From: Triplophysa rosa
Lineage: Eukaryota; Chordata; Actinopteri; Cypriniformes; Nemacheilidae
Length of the DNA stretch: 64,000 nucleotides
Assembly (NCBI RefSeq): GCF_024868665.1
Contig: NC_079893.1
Span: 8,313,382-8,377,381 of the forward strand
Direction of reading: 5' to 3'
Under the pieces are notes generated by a model. The model worked only from the letters and a program-made list of their open reading frames with translations. It was not told the DNA's origin and searched no databases. Positions 11,570 through 23,180 of the stretch are shown in pieces. Both the position numbers and the translations under genes were made by a program. Position 1 is the first letter of the stretch, and every line of letters begins with the position of its first letter.

Positions 11570-11820
11570 AGCTCACTACCTCTAAGAGGCAATGTGGCAT
11601 TACGAATGATGATGTTCATTTAAAACTAGCAATTTATTCTGGCTAAATTACACAACATAAAACAGCACATTTAATTTCCGAGCGTTCCTCGACATGCGTG
11701 CATACTTTGCCGATGTATTCTTACTCTGATTAATTACTTGGAACTAATCACTCAAATCACTGGATTCTTGCTACCACGCAACTCTTAATTCGTGACTCCC
11801 ACATGAGCTCAGAGAACTGA
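11570..11820. repeat. block X of a local tandem duplication, copy 1
   Basis: About 190 bp from 11621 repeats at 14515-14715 with long identical runs, for example GCAATTTATTCTGGCTAAAT, TACACAACATAAAACAGCA and a TTCTTACTCTGATTAATTAC run. The ends diverge. Not a recognised transposon. Contains TAATTA homeodomain-type cores. Confidence 0.75.
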
Positions 11821-12162
11821 TGCAGTTGATATGCAATTTTTAAATACTTCTACATTGAAATTCATTCTTCTATAGTATGCTTGGAAGTGGTTGCAATGGA
11901 AAAAAGAATATGTAAAGCATTCATTGAAGGCAAAACCGACTTTGAAATTCAAATGCATGCAATTGTTTTGCATACTGATGGAAATTATCTGGAGTATTTT
12001 TTCACTGTCTATACAGTATATACTGTGCATCACAAAAGATAAAGCTGCAATACAACTTTTCAGGTTAAAAATAAACACAAATAAGTTATTGAGCAAGTAC
12101 ATAAAAAAGTGGCAAATCTAAAAAGTATCTTTTTTCCAGATTCGCATTGTTTACTCTGCTTA

Positions 12163-12541
12163 CTGTGCAAATTTATTAGACCACCACCACCCAATGTAAG
12201 GTTTGTGCCACAGCGTCCCTCAACTAACGATATTGACGATTATCAAAACCATTTTTAGGTTTCTGTAATGGTTAATTTTTTATTCAGATTCCCAATACAG
12301 TTATTTACTTGTAGTCCTTTACAAAAAAAAGTTTTAAGGGTTGAATGTTACATTCAGTTCTGACTTTTGAAGTTGAATGTGCCGGCTACAATTTGGGTAT
12401 AAAAATGTGATCAAAGACTATTTAGTTGTTTCTCTGCTATTAATACATGACAATAAAATTTGAAGTTTTATTTTTGAACAGATTTGTACAATATTTGTGT
12501 TTTTATCATGACAGGTGGTCTTATAAATTTGTTAAACACTG
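12163..12541. mobile_element. Tc1/mariner-like nonautonomous element, TA-flanked
   Basis: The left end AAATTTATTAGACCACCACC and the right end GGTGGTCTTATAAATTTGTT are inverses. Outer dinucleotides are TA on both sides (12161-12162, 12542-12543). No transposase is present. Confidence 0.65.
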
Positions 12542-12701
12542 TATATTACTCATTTTGAGTTTCGCCGTTGGGTACTATTTCACGGAAATGTCAGTTTGAC
12601 ATCATATTACTACAACCTGCATAAGATAAGTACACATGAAGCTCCAATTTTATGTTTCAAACAGAGATGGCAATATAGAGAAAAAGTAACAGAATCCAGC
12701 T

Positions 12702-12998
12702 TTAAAGGGATAGTTCACCCCAAAAAATCTAACTCATTTTCATCACTTATTCACTTTCAAGCCATTCCAAGCTTGTATGACTTTCATTCTTCTGCAAAAC
12801 ACAAAAGAAGATATTTTGAAAAATGTTGGTAACCAAACAACATTGGCCCCCATTGACTTCCATTGTATGGATACAAAACATAATTTCTCAAATATATATT
12901 ATTTTGTGTTCCACAGAAGGAAGAGTCTTATACAGGTTTGGAATGACGTACGGGTAAATAATGACAGAATTTTCATTTTTAAGAGAACTATCCTTTAA
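12702..12998 (+). mobile_element. Angel-type MITE, full length
   Basis: TTAAAGGGATAGTTCACCCC to AGAGAACTATCCTTTAA, both ends with TTAA. Contains both core arms (CTTCTGCAAAACACAAAAGA and the inverse TGTGTTCCACAGAAGGAAGA) around a short central loop. 297 bp. Confidence 0.85.
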
Positions 12999-13264
12999 GG
13001 GATATTCACTAGTCTTGATTATATCATTGGAGGTCGTAAAGTCACTGTACTGTACTAGGTGTTGTCAAAGTTACACATACAAAAAAGTGAGAAAAAGAGC
13101 AAGGTACAATGGTACTACGTAGCATTTTACATATAAATCATGATTATGATGCATAGATGTGCCAGAGTATAGAAAGTACCACGTGAAAGCATCACAGCAC
13201 AAGTGAAGTATAGTAACTCCTATTATTGCTAATTTGCATTCAGCTGAACTCTGCTCATCCTGGT

Positions 13265-13528
13265 TATAACACCAATGGCTGCTGTCGCTCACGACTTATC
13301 AAATCCCCAATTCTTATTACAAATGAATGAGTTACGGCCGCTTTGTCACCGCAAGTCTCTGTGAATGCGAGCACCCCTTTGGTGTCATGTCAATGTAAAG
13401 TAGCAATTTAGCAGATGCTTCTATCCAAAGCGACTTGTAGTGCACTTATTGCAGTTTGCCCTGAAGCAGCTCGGGGTTAAGTGCCTTGCTCAAGGAGGTA
13501 GAGCTTGTGGATTTCTCAGCCCAGATCT
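13265..13528 (-). mobile_element. block Y copy 1, including a SINE fragment
   Basis: 13388-13528 contains SINE sequence in reverse orientation: AGCAATTTAGCAGATGCTTC, then TATCCAAAGCGACTTGTAGT, then GTTAAGTGCCTTGCTCAAGG, the V-SINE-like block. The preceding 120 bp and the SINE start resemble 15505-15690 (block Y copy 2). The tRNA head is truncated. Confidence 0.6.
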
Positions 13529-13773
13529 TTAAAGGAACAGCTACCCCAAATTAAAAACTCCCAAAAGTCAAATATACAGTAGGCATCATTGAAGATTTAT
13601 TTGTGAATTCAAATTTGGGTTTGTTCCTCACACAGATCTATCATACACTATGGCTTCATAAAACGTCTTTTTGGCCTTTTTAGAGCCTGGTCAATCTGAA
13701 CTGTCATTTTATGACAAGAATTCAAAATGTAGAAAAATTAACCGCAGGTTTGAAAAGGTGAACCGTCCCTTAA
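13529..13773. mobile_element. TTAA-flanked foldback MITE
   Basis: TTAAAGGAACAGCTACCCCA at the left and AAAAGGTGAACCGTCCCTTAA at the right form imperfect inverted ends. 245 bp, no coding. Related in its ends, but not in its interior, to the Angel-type copies. Confidence 0.6.
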
Positions 13774-14414
13774 ACTACCAAACCACACCTCCATAATGTG
13801 TTAGGAAGGATGAACAAAGTCACTTTTGATGCTGGCAGCATCTTTGTGCACGTGTACGTGTGAGACCCCACTGTCACAAATCTCTTCCTGTCGTCCTTGC
13901 CCACCCCCAGAGCGCGTGTCTATGCTCGCTCGTCCTCTCGGTCACCCGTCGCTAATGAAATCATCTCCCGCGCTCTCAAAAGTGAGAAGGCATTCATTAT
14001 GCAGTCCACACTTATAAAAATGAAAAGTCAATAAGCTGACGGGGAAAAACAGATGCCGTGTTCCCCTCCTCGTCCCTTAGTTGTTATCCTCTCCAGCTCA
14101 CAGCTGGAGCGGAGCGTGAGAACAGCCCGCGTGCGGATTATTTTCACGTCTCCTGATTTCAATCACCCGTGTGGGGACCTCGTGGCGAACAGCGGGGCTT
14201 TTCCAGTTAGTGGAGAAGGATGGAGGGAGAGTCTAAACAAGATCTGGCAGGACAAGCATGATGGGCTGGCAGCTCACCTTCGTAGACATCCAATCAACAG
14301 CTCCAACTAAATCCTGCCACCCCATCATTCAAGCAATGTTCGAGGTGACGAGGAGCATCTTTTCTGACCACCATTTGTCTGAAAAACACATCTCCAATGG
14401 ATCACCAGGAGAAG
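13774..14414. other. GC-richer noncoding stretch, nothing recognised
   Basis: Higher GC than its surroundings. Two plus-strand ORFs of 63 and 85 codons (13826-14017 and 14053-14310) have no recognisable domain. A conserved noncoding element is possible but unproven. Confidence 0.3.
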
Positions 14415-14715
14415 TTTAAAGCCTGCAAAACCATGACAGACTTCCGCTCTCAGATATTAAACGGCTCCCATATGAACACAACATGAGAAAATCAGTTGAA
14501 GATGATGAAACGCATTTAAAACCTGCAATTTATTCTGGCTAAATTACACAACATAAAACAGCAACTTATTTTTTAAGCGTTCATCTACATGCATGAATAC
14601 TTTGCCAATGTATTCTTACTCTGATTAATTACTTGGAACTAATCGCTCAGTTGCTGGATATTTGGTGCAGTGGAACTCAGAACTTACTTGGTGACTCCCA
14701 CATGAGCTCCAGGCA
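14415..14715. repeat. blocks Z copy 1 and X copy 2 of the local duplication
   Basis: 14415-14500 (CATGACAGACTTCCGCTCTC) resembles 15698-15745. 14515-14715 matches block X at 11621-11812. The order X-Y-Z-X-Y-Z across 11.6-15.75 kb indicates a tandem duplication later altered by insertions and deletions. Confidence 0.7.
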
Positions 14716-14816
14716 CTTTGACACAGCTGTTTGGAGATTTTCAGGTATAAATGTACATCTAAATTTGTTCCTCTGTGCTCACTGCGCTGCAGTGGATGCA
14801 ACGTTTGATATAATAA

Positions 14817-14935
14817 TAAAAGTATAGTTCACGCAAAAATGGAAGTTCTCTCACTATTTACTCAGCGTCATGCCATCCCAGATGCATATGAAATATTTTC
14901 TTCAGTTGAACACAAAGATTAAAAATGTATTAAAA
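14817..14935 (+). mobile_element. Angel-type MITE fragment
   Basis: AGTATAGTTCACGCAAAAAT, then TCATGCCATCCCAGATGCAT and a GTTGAACACAAAGAT block. Left arm only. Inserted in copy 2 of the tandem duplication. Confidence 0.6.
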
Positions 14936-15504
14936 ATAATACTAAAAAAGTGTATTTAGCTAAATGTAAATGTTAAAAACATTTAACACGTCCATATTGG
15001 TAATTATTAGATCTTGCATGTACGAAACACGCATATGATATCTAGTCAACAGACACATGAGAACCAATGAGATTTATCTACACACACCAATGATATTTAT
15101 CTAAATACATTGAATTTGGAATGCAGTTACCTTAAAAAACCATGGGGTGTACGCATACACGCTCATGATCAGGGAAGAGAGAAAGCAAGAACGTTTTTGT
15201 TATTTTGAGGGCGGAGCCTTAAAGGCGGTGGGGGTATTTGTTGTATTTGTTTCAACAGCGTTTCTCAGAAAAATTTCAACAGCGGTTCTTTGAAATTGCT
15301 TACTGTACCTATAAGTTGAGCACTTACTACATTTTAATTTCATATTTTTTTCAAGAAGCTGCCTAAATACTACAAACTATAGTCAAAATTACATTTTTAC
15401 CTCAGCTTTACTGTAACGTTGCTTCTAGTAGCTCAACTGTCTGCTCTCCAAAGCTACAACATTACATCACTGCATATGTGTGATTTGAACTTTATTCGTG
15501 ACGT

Positions 15505-15745
15505 CACCAATGTCTGCTGCCGCTTTTGTCATTTGGAATCGGCATACATCGACAACATAAATTCATTTTAACTACTTCAGTTCGATTTGCTCTACTAACT
15601 TGCTGTCAGTGTGAATGGCTTTTAGTGTCATGTAAATGTGAGGTGTTAAGTAGCAATTTAGCAGCTTCTTTTATCCCCGAAGAAGGTCAGCCCAAAGCCA
15701 TGAGGAGCATGACAGACTAGCGCTCTCAGACATTAAGCGACTCCC
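15505..15745. repeat. blocks Y and Z copy 2 of the local duplication
   Basis: 15505-15690 matches 13265-13440 (AATGTCTGCTGCCGCTTTTG versus AATGGCTGCTGTCGCTC; shared GTGTCATGTAAATGT and TAGCAATTTAGCAG). 15698-15745 matches block Z (GACAGACTAGCGCTCTCAGA). Confidence 0.6.
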
Positions 15746-16639
15746 TTACGAATGCGGGATGAAGTCGTGATCGCATTGCTCCCGCTCCTTGCTCACCGCA
15801 GCACAATGGCACATCAATCATCTGAACTTATGGGACATATTATAAAAACACAGACCTCTGCACTCGAGGGCCAAGCTATCAGAGGAAAGCCCAGCTCTCT
15901 AGCTCTCAGCACCTCTGCACAATTTCTGTTTCAAGATTAATGTTCTCAGAGCGAGCGGGTTCGAGGAGGAGAGCGAGCGAGCGCGAGAAGAGCGGGTGGC
16001 AAGGACCACTCAGGAAACAAGATGCGATACAGTAAAACTTTGCTATCTGATTGGGAGCTGTTTTATGATGTGATATTGTCTAAATGTTCAGGCGGCATCG
16101 AGAGAGCAGTGGCAGCCAAGGGCGATGGCCTGTAGACTTGTGGGTAATGTCAGAGAGAGGGCACATTGGAGAGAGAACTTTTGCAACTGCAGATGGGCAA
16201 CACACCGTCAGTGAGTAAAGTACATTCAAATAACATCTGCCCATGGGCACGTACATTATGAAGTTAAGTATGGGACTCAAATAGCTCGAGATTCAATTTA
16301 AACCTTTGCGTTTATCATAATACAGGCCATAAGAGTCAGAAAACGCTTGCCGCATGTTTGCTAGTAAAACAGAGCTATCAATTCTGTATTCAGAATCAGA
16401 TTATTTTATTTCTAAAGCAATGTACTGTAATGCTGACGGTTAAATAATACAGATGTGTACAATTCTGCCCATTTATACATTTGGGTAAACAATGGAAGCA
16501 ATTGGGTCAACATTAGGAAATCAAAAAGCATAAGTGCAATAAAACATGTCTCACAAAGCCTACTACAGTGTACAGAGCTAAGTTTTTTTTTGTTAATATA
16601 TATAGATAGAGTAGAAAAGATATGCAAGTCAGAAATGAT
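15746..16639. other. intronic sequence, nothing recognised
   Basis: Includes a purine-rich run at about 15955-15995. No exon or repeat terminus was identified. Confidence 0.35.
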
Positions 16640-18165
16640 CGGTTCGTGAGAGCGATTTTTTACCTTTTTGGGATGGCACCACAAGACGTCGTTCATTTGC
16701 AGAGCGTAAGGGTCTGGCGGGTACATAAGTCTGCATTAGTGAATGAAGATAAGGGGGTGCCAAACCAGTGGTGGTCTTGTAGGCCAGGAGCAGAGTCTTG
16801 AATTTGATGCGAGCGACTATAAGGAGCCAATGTAACTTAATGAAGAGAGGGGTGATGTGTGCTCTCTTTGGTTCATTGAAGACCACACTTGCCGCTGCAT
16901 TCTGGATCATCTGTAAAGGTTTTGTTGTGCAAGCAGGAAGTTCAGCTAGTAGCGCATTGCAATAGTCCAGTCTGGACAGAACAAGAGCCTGGACTAGGAC
17001 CTGAGTAGCATGCTCGGATAGGAAAGGTCTAATTTTCCTGATATTGTAGAGGATGAATCTACAGGACCGAGTGGTGCTGGCAATCTGATCTGTGAAGTTT
17101 AGCTGATAATCACCACTCCCAGGTGTCTGGCCATTCTGGAAGATGTGATGGTTGATGAGCCCAGTTGAATGGAGAAGTTGTGATGGATCTTAGGGTCGGA
17201 CGGGATTACAAGCAGTTCTGATTTAGCAAGGTTCAGCTGCAAGTGATAGTCCTTCATCCAGAGCGAAATGTCGGCTAGGCATGCTGAAATGCATGCAGAA
17301 ACAGTCGGATCGTCAGGCTGAAATGACAGGTGGAGTTGTGTATCATCCGCATAGCAGTGATAGGAAAAGCCATGTTTCCGAATGACAGAGCTAAGGGATA
17401 TCATGTATACAGAAAAGAGCAACGGCCCAAGCACTGAGCCCTGAGGCACCCCTGTATCGAGATGTTGGGACTCAGAGACCTCACCTCTCCAGGGTACTCT
17501 AAATGACATACCTGAGTGGTAAGACCTGAACCATTGTAGCACCATTCTGGAGATGCCCATAGCCTTGAGGGTCGACAGGAGGATGTGGTGGTTAACGGTG
17601 TCAAAGGCGGCAGATAGATCCAGTAGGATGAGTACAGATGAGTTTGAGGCGGCTCTTGCCAGTCTCAGGGCTTCAATAACAGAGAGCAGCGCAGTCTCAG
17701 TGGAATGACCGCTCTTGAAACCTGACTGGTTGCTGTCTAGGAGGTTGTTCTGCGTGAGAAAGGAGGAGAGCTGGTTACATACAACACGCTCAAGAGATTT
17801 AGCAATGAAGGGGAGGAGAGATACTGGTCTGTGGTTATCTAACAGTGCAGGATTAAGAGTGGGTTTCTTCAGTAGTGGGGTAATACAGGCTTCTTCGAAG
17901 ACTGCGGGAAATGTACCAGTGGTGAGAGACGAGTTGATAATGTGGGTCAGAGTGGGAAAAACCGATGGAGAGATGGACTGGAGGAGATGAGTGGGGATGG
18001 GATCTAGCGGGCAGGTCGTTGGGTGGTTCGAAGACATGACCTTGGAAACATCATCTTCAGATAGGAGGGAGAAAGAGGGGAGCGAGCATGTGTCGGGGGT
18101 TTGGGCGTGATCAAGAGGTGGCGGCGCAGAGGACTGACTGCTGATGGTGGTAGTTTGCAGTAGAC
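16640..18165 (-). pseudogene. L2-like LINE reverse transcriptase, internal fragment (copy A)
   Basis: The minus strand encodes a long RT segment in one open frame (18193-17099): PLDPIPTHLLQ, LLDNHRPVSLLPFIAKSLER, GFKSGHSTETALL, LLDLSAAFDTVNHHILL, GVPQGSVLGPLLFSVYM and YADDTQLHL. These are RT motifs 0-5, including the YADD catalytic box. Near 17100 a 4-nt loss relative to the copy at 37243 shifts the frame, and the thumb region continues in another frame (IQNAAASVVFNEPKRAHITP). Neither an endonuclease domain nor a 3' tail was seen, so this is an internal piece of the element. High similarity to the 37-38 kb copy suggests the same family. Confidence 0.88.
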
Positions 18166-18923
18166 ACAGGTAGACATAAACATAACTGGACAAGCTTTTC
18201 CATCTCCTTTAAGAGCTCCCTTGTTTGCAAATGCAATTTTGACAGAAAATGGGCCGCTACATCAATGTTATTACGCTGCAGCAATGAGTCCATGTCAGAC
18301 TCAGCAATCATTGTGCCCTTCACAGCTTTCAAAAGAATGTCTTTTCTCTTTTGCTCTGATCAAATCTACGTTCAATTTCTGCCCTCACAATATCCAACGC
18401 TTCATAAAATTTGCGTCTTTTAGCTTGGAAATCCAAAATTCACTTTTGCCCCATAATCTTTTTAGAGTTCGTTTTTTAGCAGAGGCTCACGTCTGATACT
18501 GCGTGCCATTGTACGTGTGTGCTTCAATTAAGATTCAAGACAAAGAATTATGATAGACCCCTACTTCCTCGCCCCTGGATATGCAACACGATACTGTGGA
18601 AACGATAACAAGTGTATCACAATATTTTGAACAAAATGTAAAAATATAACTTGAAATGAAACTAGGAAAAAATGAAATGAAACTCAGATGACAGATTAAT
18701 ATCCAAAACATTAACATTTTCAATAACATTGTTAACGTTTAAGGTTTATTTGAACCTTCTGTAAGTAAATAAATAAAAATGGAATAAGCCTGTCACTGAA
18801 AAATAAAAAAATAAAAATATATATGTTAATAATCGTGATACAATCAACATAGCTTTACGATACATATCTTTAATTTTATTGCAATATGTTATACACCACT
18901 ATACATCCTTAGTTTAAACCACC
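18166..18923. other. intronic sequence with degenerate repeat-like debris
   Basis: The 18590-18900 part (ACGATACTGTGGAAACGATA, TAATCGTGATACAATCAACA) has the flavour of decayed hAT MITE sequence, but termini could not be placed. Confidence 0.3.
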
Positions 18924-18926
18924 TAA

Positions 18927-19377
18927 GGGTGCGACCACACAGAACGCGCTTTTCATGTTGGAAAACACGAAGCGCGCCGTGCTACTCTTTTGGTGACTCT
19001 TTGAAAAGAGCAGCGCGCAGCGTTTTTTTATGTTGCTAGGTAACCTGAAACAGCCACAACAAGTTTCTCCTCCATGTCTCCAGGCATTCCGAGCATCTGT
19101 AAACTTCCGTTGCCAAAAAGGAAGCCCCGCCTCTCCACTCATTCGATTGGACAATGGAAAAAAGCGCACATGACGTCAAGCGATTTTCTGCTCAGAGTTG
19201 AGTTTTTTTCAACTTCGGGCGCTCGGAGCGCTCTGCCTAAAACCGAGGCGCAGCAGGTGGCAGAAACGCGAGGCGCCCTGTGCGCATAAGCAGCACGCAA
19301 AACACTCCCTGCCAACTGAAAACAATTCAAATGAGGCGCGTCTAACAGCAAAAGACGCGTTCTGTCTGATCAGGCCC
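18927..19377. mobile_element. PIF/Harbinger-like MITE, TAA-flanked
   Basis: Left end GGGTGCGACCACACAGAACG, and the inverse right end CGTTCTGTCTGATCAGGCCC. TAA lies directly outside each end (18924-18926 and 19378-19380), matching the 3-bp TWA target of PIF/Harbinger. 451 bp, GC-rich, no transposase. Confidence 0.65.
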
Positions 19378-20262
19378 TAAAACAGCAAAAAAGCTGTTTG
19401 ATGGTAAACAATTATGACCATGCTCATTTCAAATCATTTCACTTATCAGCTTATCAAGATGAGCTATTTAAACTTTTCATACGTTACATCAAGTCACCAA
19501 CATTTTAAATTGTAAATTACTTGTAAAGTTAATTTAATTGTACTTAAACACTTTTTATAGTGCACCAGGGTTGCCAAGTCCTCAGTTTTACCGCAGAAGT
19601 GGGGTACTTTAATACTGTTGCAGTGGGTCAAGGCTTTTTTACTGTACTGTACTTTTACTAAGAATCTGTACAACTGCAGCAGTTGAGGACTATTATTCTG
19701 CCATGCCGAATTGAGGAAGAGCTGATGACGACACGGGTTGATCTTCAGCTGACCAATCAGCCGAATGGGGAGTTTCATTCACGCCCACATTTAGAGAAAG
19801 AATATTCAAGCTGTTTGTTCATTTTTCTATTCCTGAATGAAAAACGAAAAATCGAGCTGAATTCCTGTTTTTCGTGTTTTTGAAAAAAATAAAAACACAA
19901 AAAAGGAGCCGTTTTCTCATTTTTCAACTTTAAATAAAAAAAACACTGAACGAATGATACACGGATTTTCTTTCCTTGTTTTAAATTTGATTTACTTTTG
20001 CACGAGTGTGCGGATGCCAATTAGGAGCACAATAAGGTTATGTTTGAGAAAAATGAATCTGTGCTCCGTAAAATGCCAAATGTGTGTTCGTCTAAACTGC
20101 GCATCTGGATATACGCCCGGTTTGAACGCTCCTCTCCATCATTTGATGAATAGCTGCTGCCAGATCAATAGAAAATTTACACAAAACATCCTTATAAATG
20201 AAATTCGGTTTAACGCTTGCGTTCCACCAGGCAATAATTGCACCAGACAAACAGTACTGAGT

Positions 20263-20340
20263 TTACATTTATATTTATTAATTTAACGAATACTTTTATC
20301 CAAAGCGACATTCACAAGAGGGAGCATTTAACATTTGCCT
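20263..20340 (-). mobile_element. SINE tail fragment
   Basis: AATACTTTTATCCAAAGCGA followed by GAGCATTTAACATTTGCC. Only the teleost SINE body end remains. Confidence 0.5.
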
Positions 20341-20479
20341 TTAGTTCGTTTCCTTTAAGATTTTGAGTGACTAAAGCACAATGTATAATCACAACCAGTA
20401 TATTTTTTGTTAAAAAAAAGTGTATTAAGCATGTAATAAAATAATATAAATATTTTATAAATAAAATTAAATAAATGTT

Positions 20480-20740
20480 AATAATTTTATAAAATTATTA
20501 ATTTTGTATTTATAAACACATAAACATTCATGCATATATTTAAGAAAATATTTATAAAAATGAATAACGATGCATAATTTCAATTATTGGTAAATATAAA
20601 TAAATCCATAAATATTTTTCCTAAATATATAAATGTATGTTTTTGTGTTTATAAATACAAAATTAATAAACACAGTACATAGACATATATTATGTAAACA
20701 TAAGCTTTTATTCTGGATGCAAGTAATTGTTTGAAAGTCC
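20480..20740. mobile_element. hAT MITE fragment related to the 23993 element
   Basis: Shares with 23993-24340 the ATTGGTAAATATAAATAAAT-type body, the AGACATATATTATGTAAACA block, and the right end CTTTTATTCTGGATGCAAGT...GAAAGTCCTAA. The left end has decayed into AT-rich sequence. Confidence 0.65.
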
Positions 20741-21163
20741 TAAATAAATAATGAAATGAAATGAAATAATGAAATTAAATAAAAAAATGTATTTGTAATT
20801 TGAACTATTGTGTAAAATTTCACATAAAATATCAGTTTGATGTCATTTGACTTCAACCTATACATAAAGAAACTTGTAAGGGCTGGATCGGTTCGTACAC
20901 AAGATGACATTTTTCACGTCAAAATGTTGTTTTGCAAAACTGGTAGTTGTTTACTTGTGAACCTTCCCCTACAGGTTTAGTGGACAAAACAGTAGGAATC
21001 ACAAACATGGGAATATTGTGACAGCAGAAAAGATACAGACAAAATAGAAGCGAGTATGAAAAGCACATGTGCTAGAAATGAAACACTCTGCTGTGAAAAT
21101 GAGAACGTGTGAACTCGGCTGACATGCTCATGAAAATCTAGTTGGTTTATAAATGCCACTCAC

Positions 21164-21251
21164 CCACAGTGAGCTGTCCTGTCAGCTGGCCAAGGTTATT
21201 TCGTGCGTTCACTGTTACGTTGCGATCTGACTGTAAAACCAGAGGACTGTC
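21164..21251 (-). CDS. sgcz: sgcz exon with N-glycosylation sequon (88 nt)
   Basis: Encodes 29 codons plus one base: DSPLVLQSDRNVTVNARN, then NLGQLTGQLTV and the first base of a split glycine codon. The NVT triplet is an N-glycosylation sequon; the same position is glycosylated in delta- and gamma-sarcoglycan according to family knowledge. The acceptor is a T-run ending CCAG and the donor is GTGAGT. It enters in phase 0, matching the exon at 49208-49309, and leaves in phase 1, matching the exon at 6588-6710. A SINE in the opposite orientation lies roughly 95 bp upstream of the acceptor (21345-21455). The text is nearly identical to the human SGCZ segment I remember, so the assignment is firm. 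Confidence 0.93.
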
Positions 21252-21344
21252 CTGGAAAAAACATAGAAGAAACAATCTGTTCATGCGATCTGTGATGACA
21301 GAGTGTGCAGTATTTTCAAGCTGGTATGAACTTGCAGACCATGA

Positions 21345-21455
21345 TGCTTGCTACGCCAAGGTCACAGGTTCGATCCTAGGGAAAACACAGTGATTAAGTA
21401 TATACATTGAATGCACTGTAAGTCACTTTGGATAAGGGCATTTGATGTCCGGGCT
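21345..21455 (+). mobile_element. tRNA-like SINE, 5'-truncated, next to an sgcz exon
   Basis: The B box GGTTCGATCCT lies at 21367-21377, followed by the body GAATGCACTGTAAGTCACTT and TGGATAAGGGCATTTGATG. The A-box half is degenerate. Orientation is opposite to sgcz. It lies within about 100-200 bp upstream of the acceptor of the 21164-21251 exon. Confidence 0.7.
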
Positions 21456-22019
21456 CTGTGTGTGTGTGTACATGCATAGATGCTCTCTGGCTGGCATGGG
21501 TGTATGGTTCATGCATGCAGGGGTGCATGTTGTGGATCACTGGAGCCAATGTCCTCTCCGTTCCCGAGCATCTCTGATCCAACTGACCTGGACATGCGGT
21601 CCCACATCAGAGTCTCCTCTATGGCATAAATCAGATACAGGCACCATTGAACACAACACGTTCCCCGTCTCGGTCCATACACAACCGCATTCAGATTCAT
21701 GGGGATATTACATTCTTAAACATCCCATTATATATTAAGTCAATATATTATTGAGTGTTTTTTTGTGATACTTTTTTCTGGTGAGCCTGGATCTCTTTTA
21801 ACACGTACGAATCCCAGCATGAGAATTCGTCTCAGATTACCTTCAAAGCTGGGCCCTCTCTTTTTTCATTGATCCACCTGCCAGCCAACCAGATCCATTT
21901 ACTGACAAGTACAAGTTCCCAGTTTCTTTGCTTTTTCGTGTTTTTGTTGTGCATGGGCATCTGTCTTCATTTGTGGGAAAAAACATACAGTGCACATAAG
22001 TGCTAAACGTTTTTTTTTA
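21456..22019. other. intronic sequence, nothing recognised
   Basis: A short TG run at about 21457-21470. No other feature. Confidence 0.35.
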
Positions 22020-22160
22020 ATATTCTATTATAATATTATAATATTTTATATTAACAACAACAATACTACTACTACTACTAATAATAATAATAGTTGTTGT
22101 TATTAAATATAATAATACTATAATACTAAAATAATAATTATTATTATTATTATCATCATA
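22020..22160. repeat. compound AT-rich trinucleotide repeat
   Basis: Interrupted ATA, ACT, AAT and ATT units, including (ACT)5-(AAT)4-like runs at about 22065-22090 and (ATT)n at about 22135-22152. Confidence 0.8.
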
Positions 22161-23172
22161 CATAATACAAAGTGTATAAACTTAATCCCCCTATAAAATC
22201 ACTTCATATTCATTTCAATTGCTCTACCTTGTTTTAGCCTCAAAATCAAATACCCTCTTGTATAAATCGAACATGACCAGTTGGTGAAATTATTCAATAG
22301 ACCAATCAGAAGCTCTGATCTGACACACGCAAATAAACTAGTGGGCATTCAAATGCAAAGAAGGCATTTCCTCTAGAATGTATTCTATAATCTGATCTTT
22401 ATTTCCTTTCTATTCAAACAATTTCAAAACCTATGTTGACGGCCAACTGTTGTTCTTTTTTTCTATCCCTCCTCCATACACAGTACAGAAAAAAATGAAG
22501 TGCAATCAACACATTGGACACAGAATGAGTGAGCGAGAGAGAGAGTATGTAAGAATGTCATTCAACCATGACAACTCTGTGTTCCCCGAGATGTCCACCT
22601 GTTCTTCATTATCTCCCTTTCATTGTGTTTTTTCATTTAATGACATACTCCAATGCTTCAATCGCACCCACCTGCTGACATCCTAAATTTAGACCCGCTC
22701 TCCCGTGGCGACCCCCCTGACATCTCTTACTCAATGGATTCTGTTTGACGGTTAATTACAAAATCATCTGTAGGATTAGATCCATTTAGACCTTGTTTCT
22801 CAGAGGTGCTAAAATAACCGGATAAAGTCTGATGGCTTTATGTGCAGATTTACCGCTCTGTGTTAGGAGGTCTATAATACCTGCAGAAAGCTATCCGCTG
22901 GCATTCCCATTCATCTCAATGGCATTTGGTCGATTTGAAATTTGCCATCTTTGCTCTCGGGCACTCGTTTCCAGTTTTTTTTCCTTTTTTGAGCCAATCA
23001 CCTGAGCCAAAAATGGATTGTAACTAATTACCCTGCAGCCACATGAGAATGACGTCACGAAAGAGCTGATTGGCTGATGGAACCAGAGGAATATGCACAG
23101 TTTATAAAGGGAAAAATCTGTTGTTTTTATCAGCAAGGCTTCAATAAGCACATGTATTATTCTTTGAGCATG
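22161..23172. other. intronic sequence, nothing recognised
   Basis: About 1 kb without recognised exon or repeat. Confidence 0.35.
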
Positions 23173-23180
23173 CAGTACAG

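Noticed and set aside
17099..18193. 364-codon ORF as a host gene
   Set aside because: RT motifs (GVPQGS, YADD) and a second copy at 37-38 kb show it is a LINE fragment.
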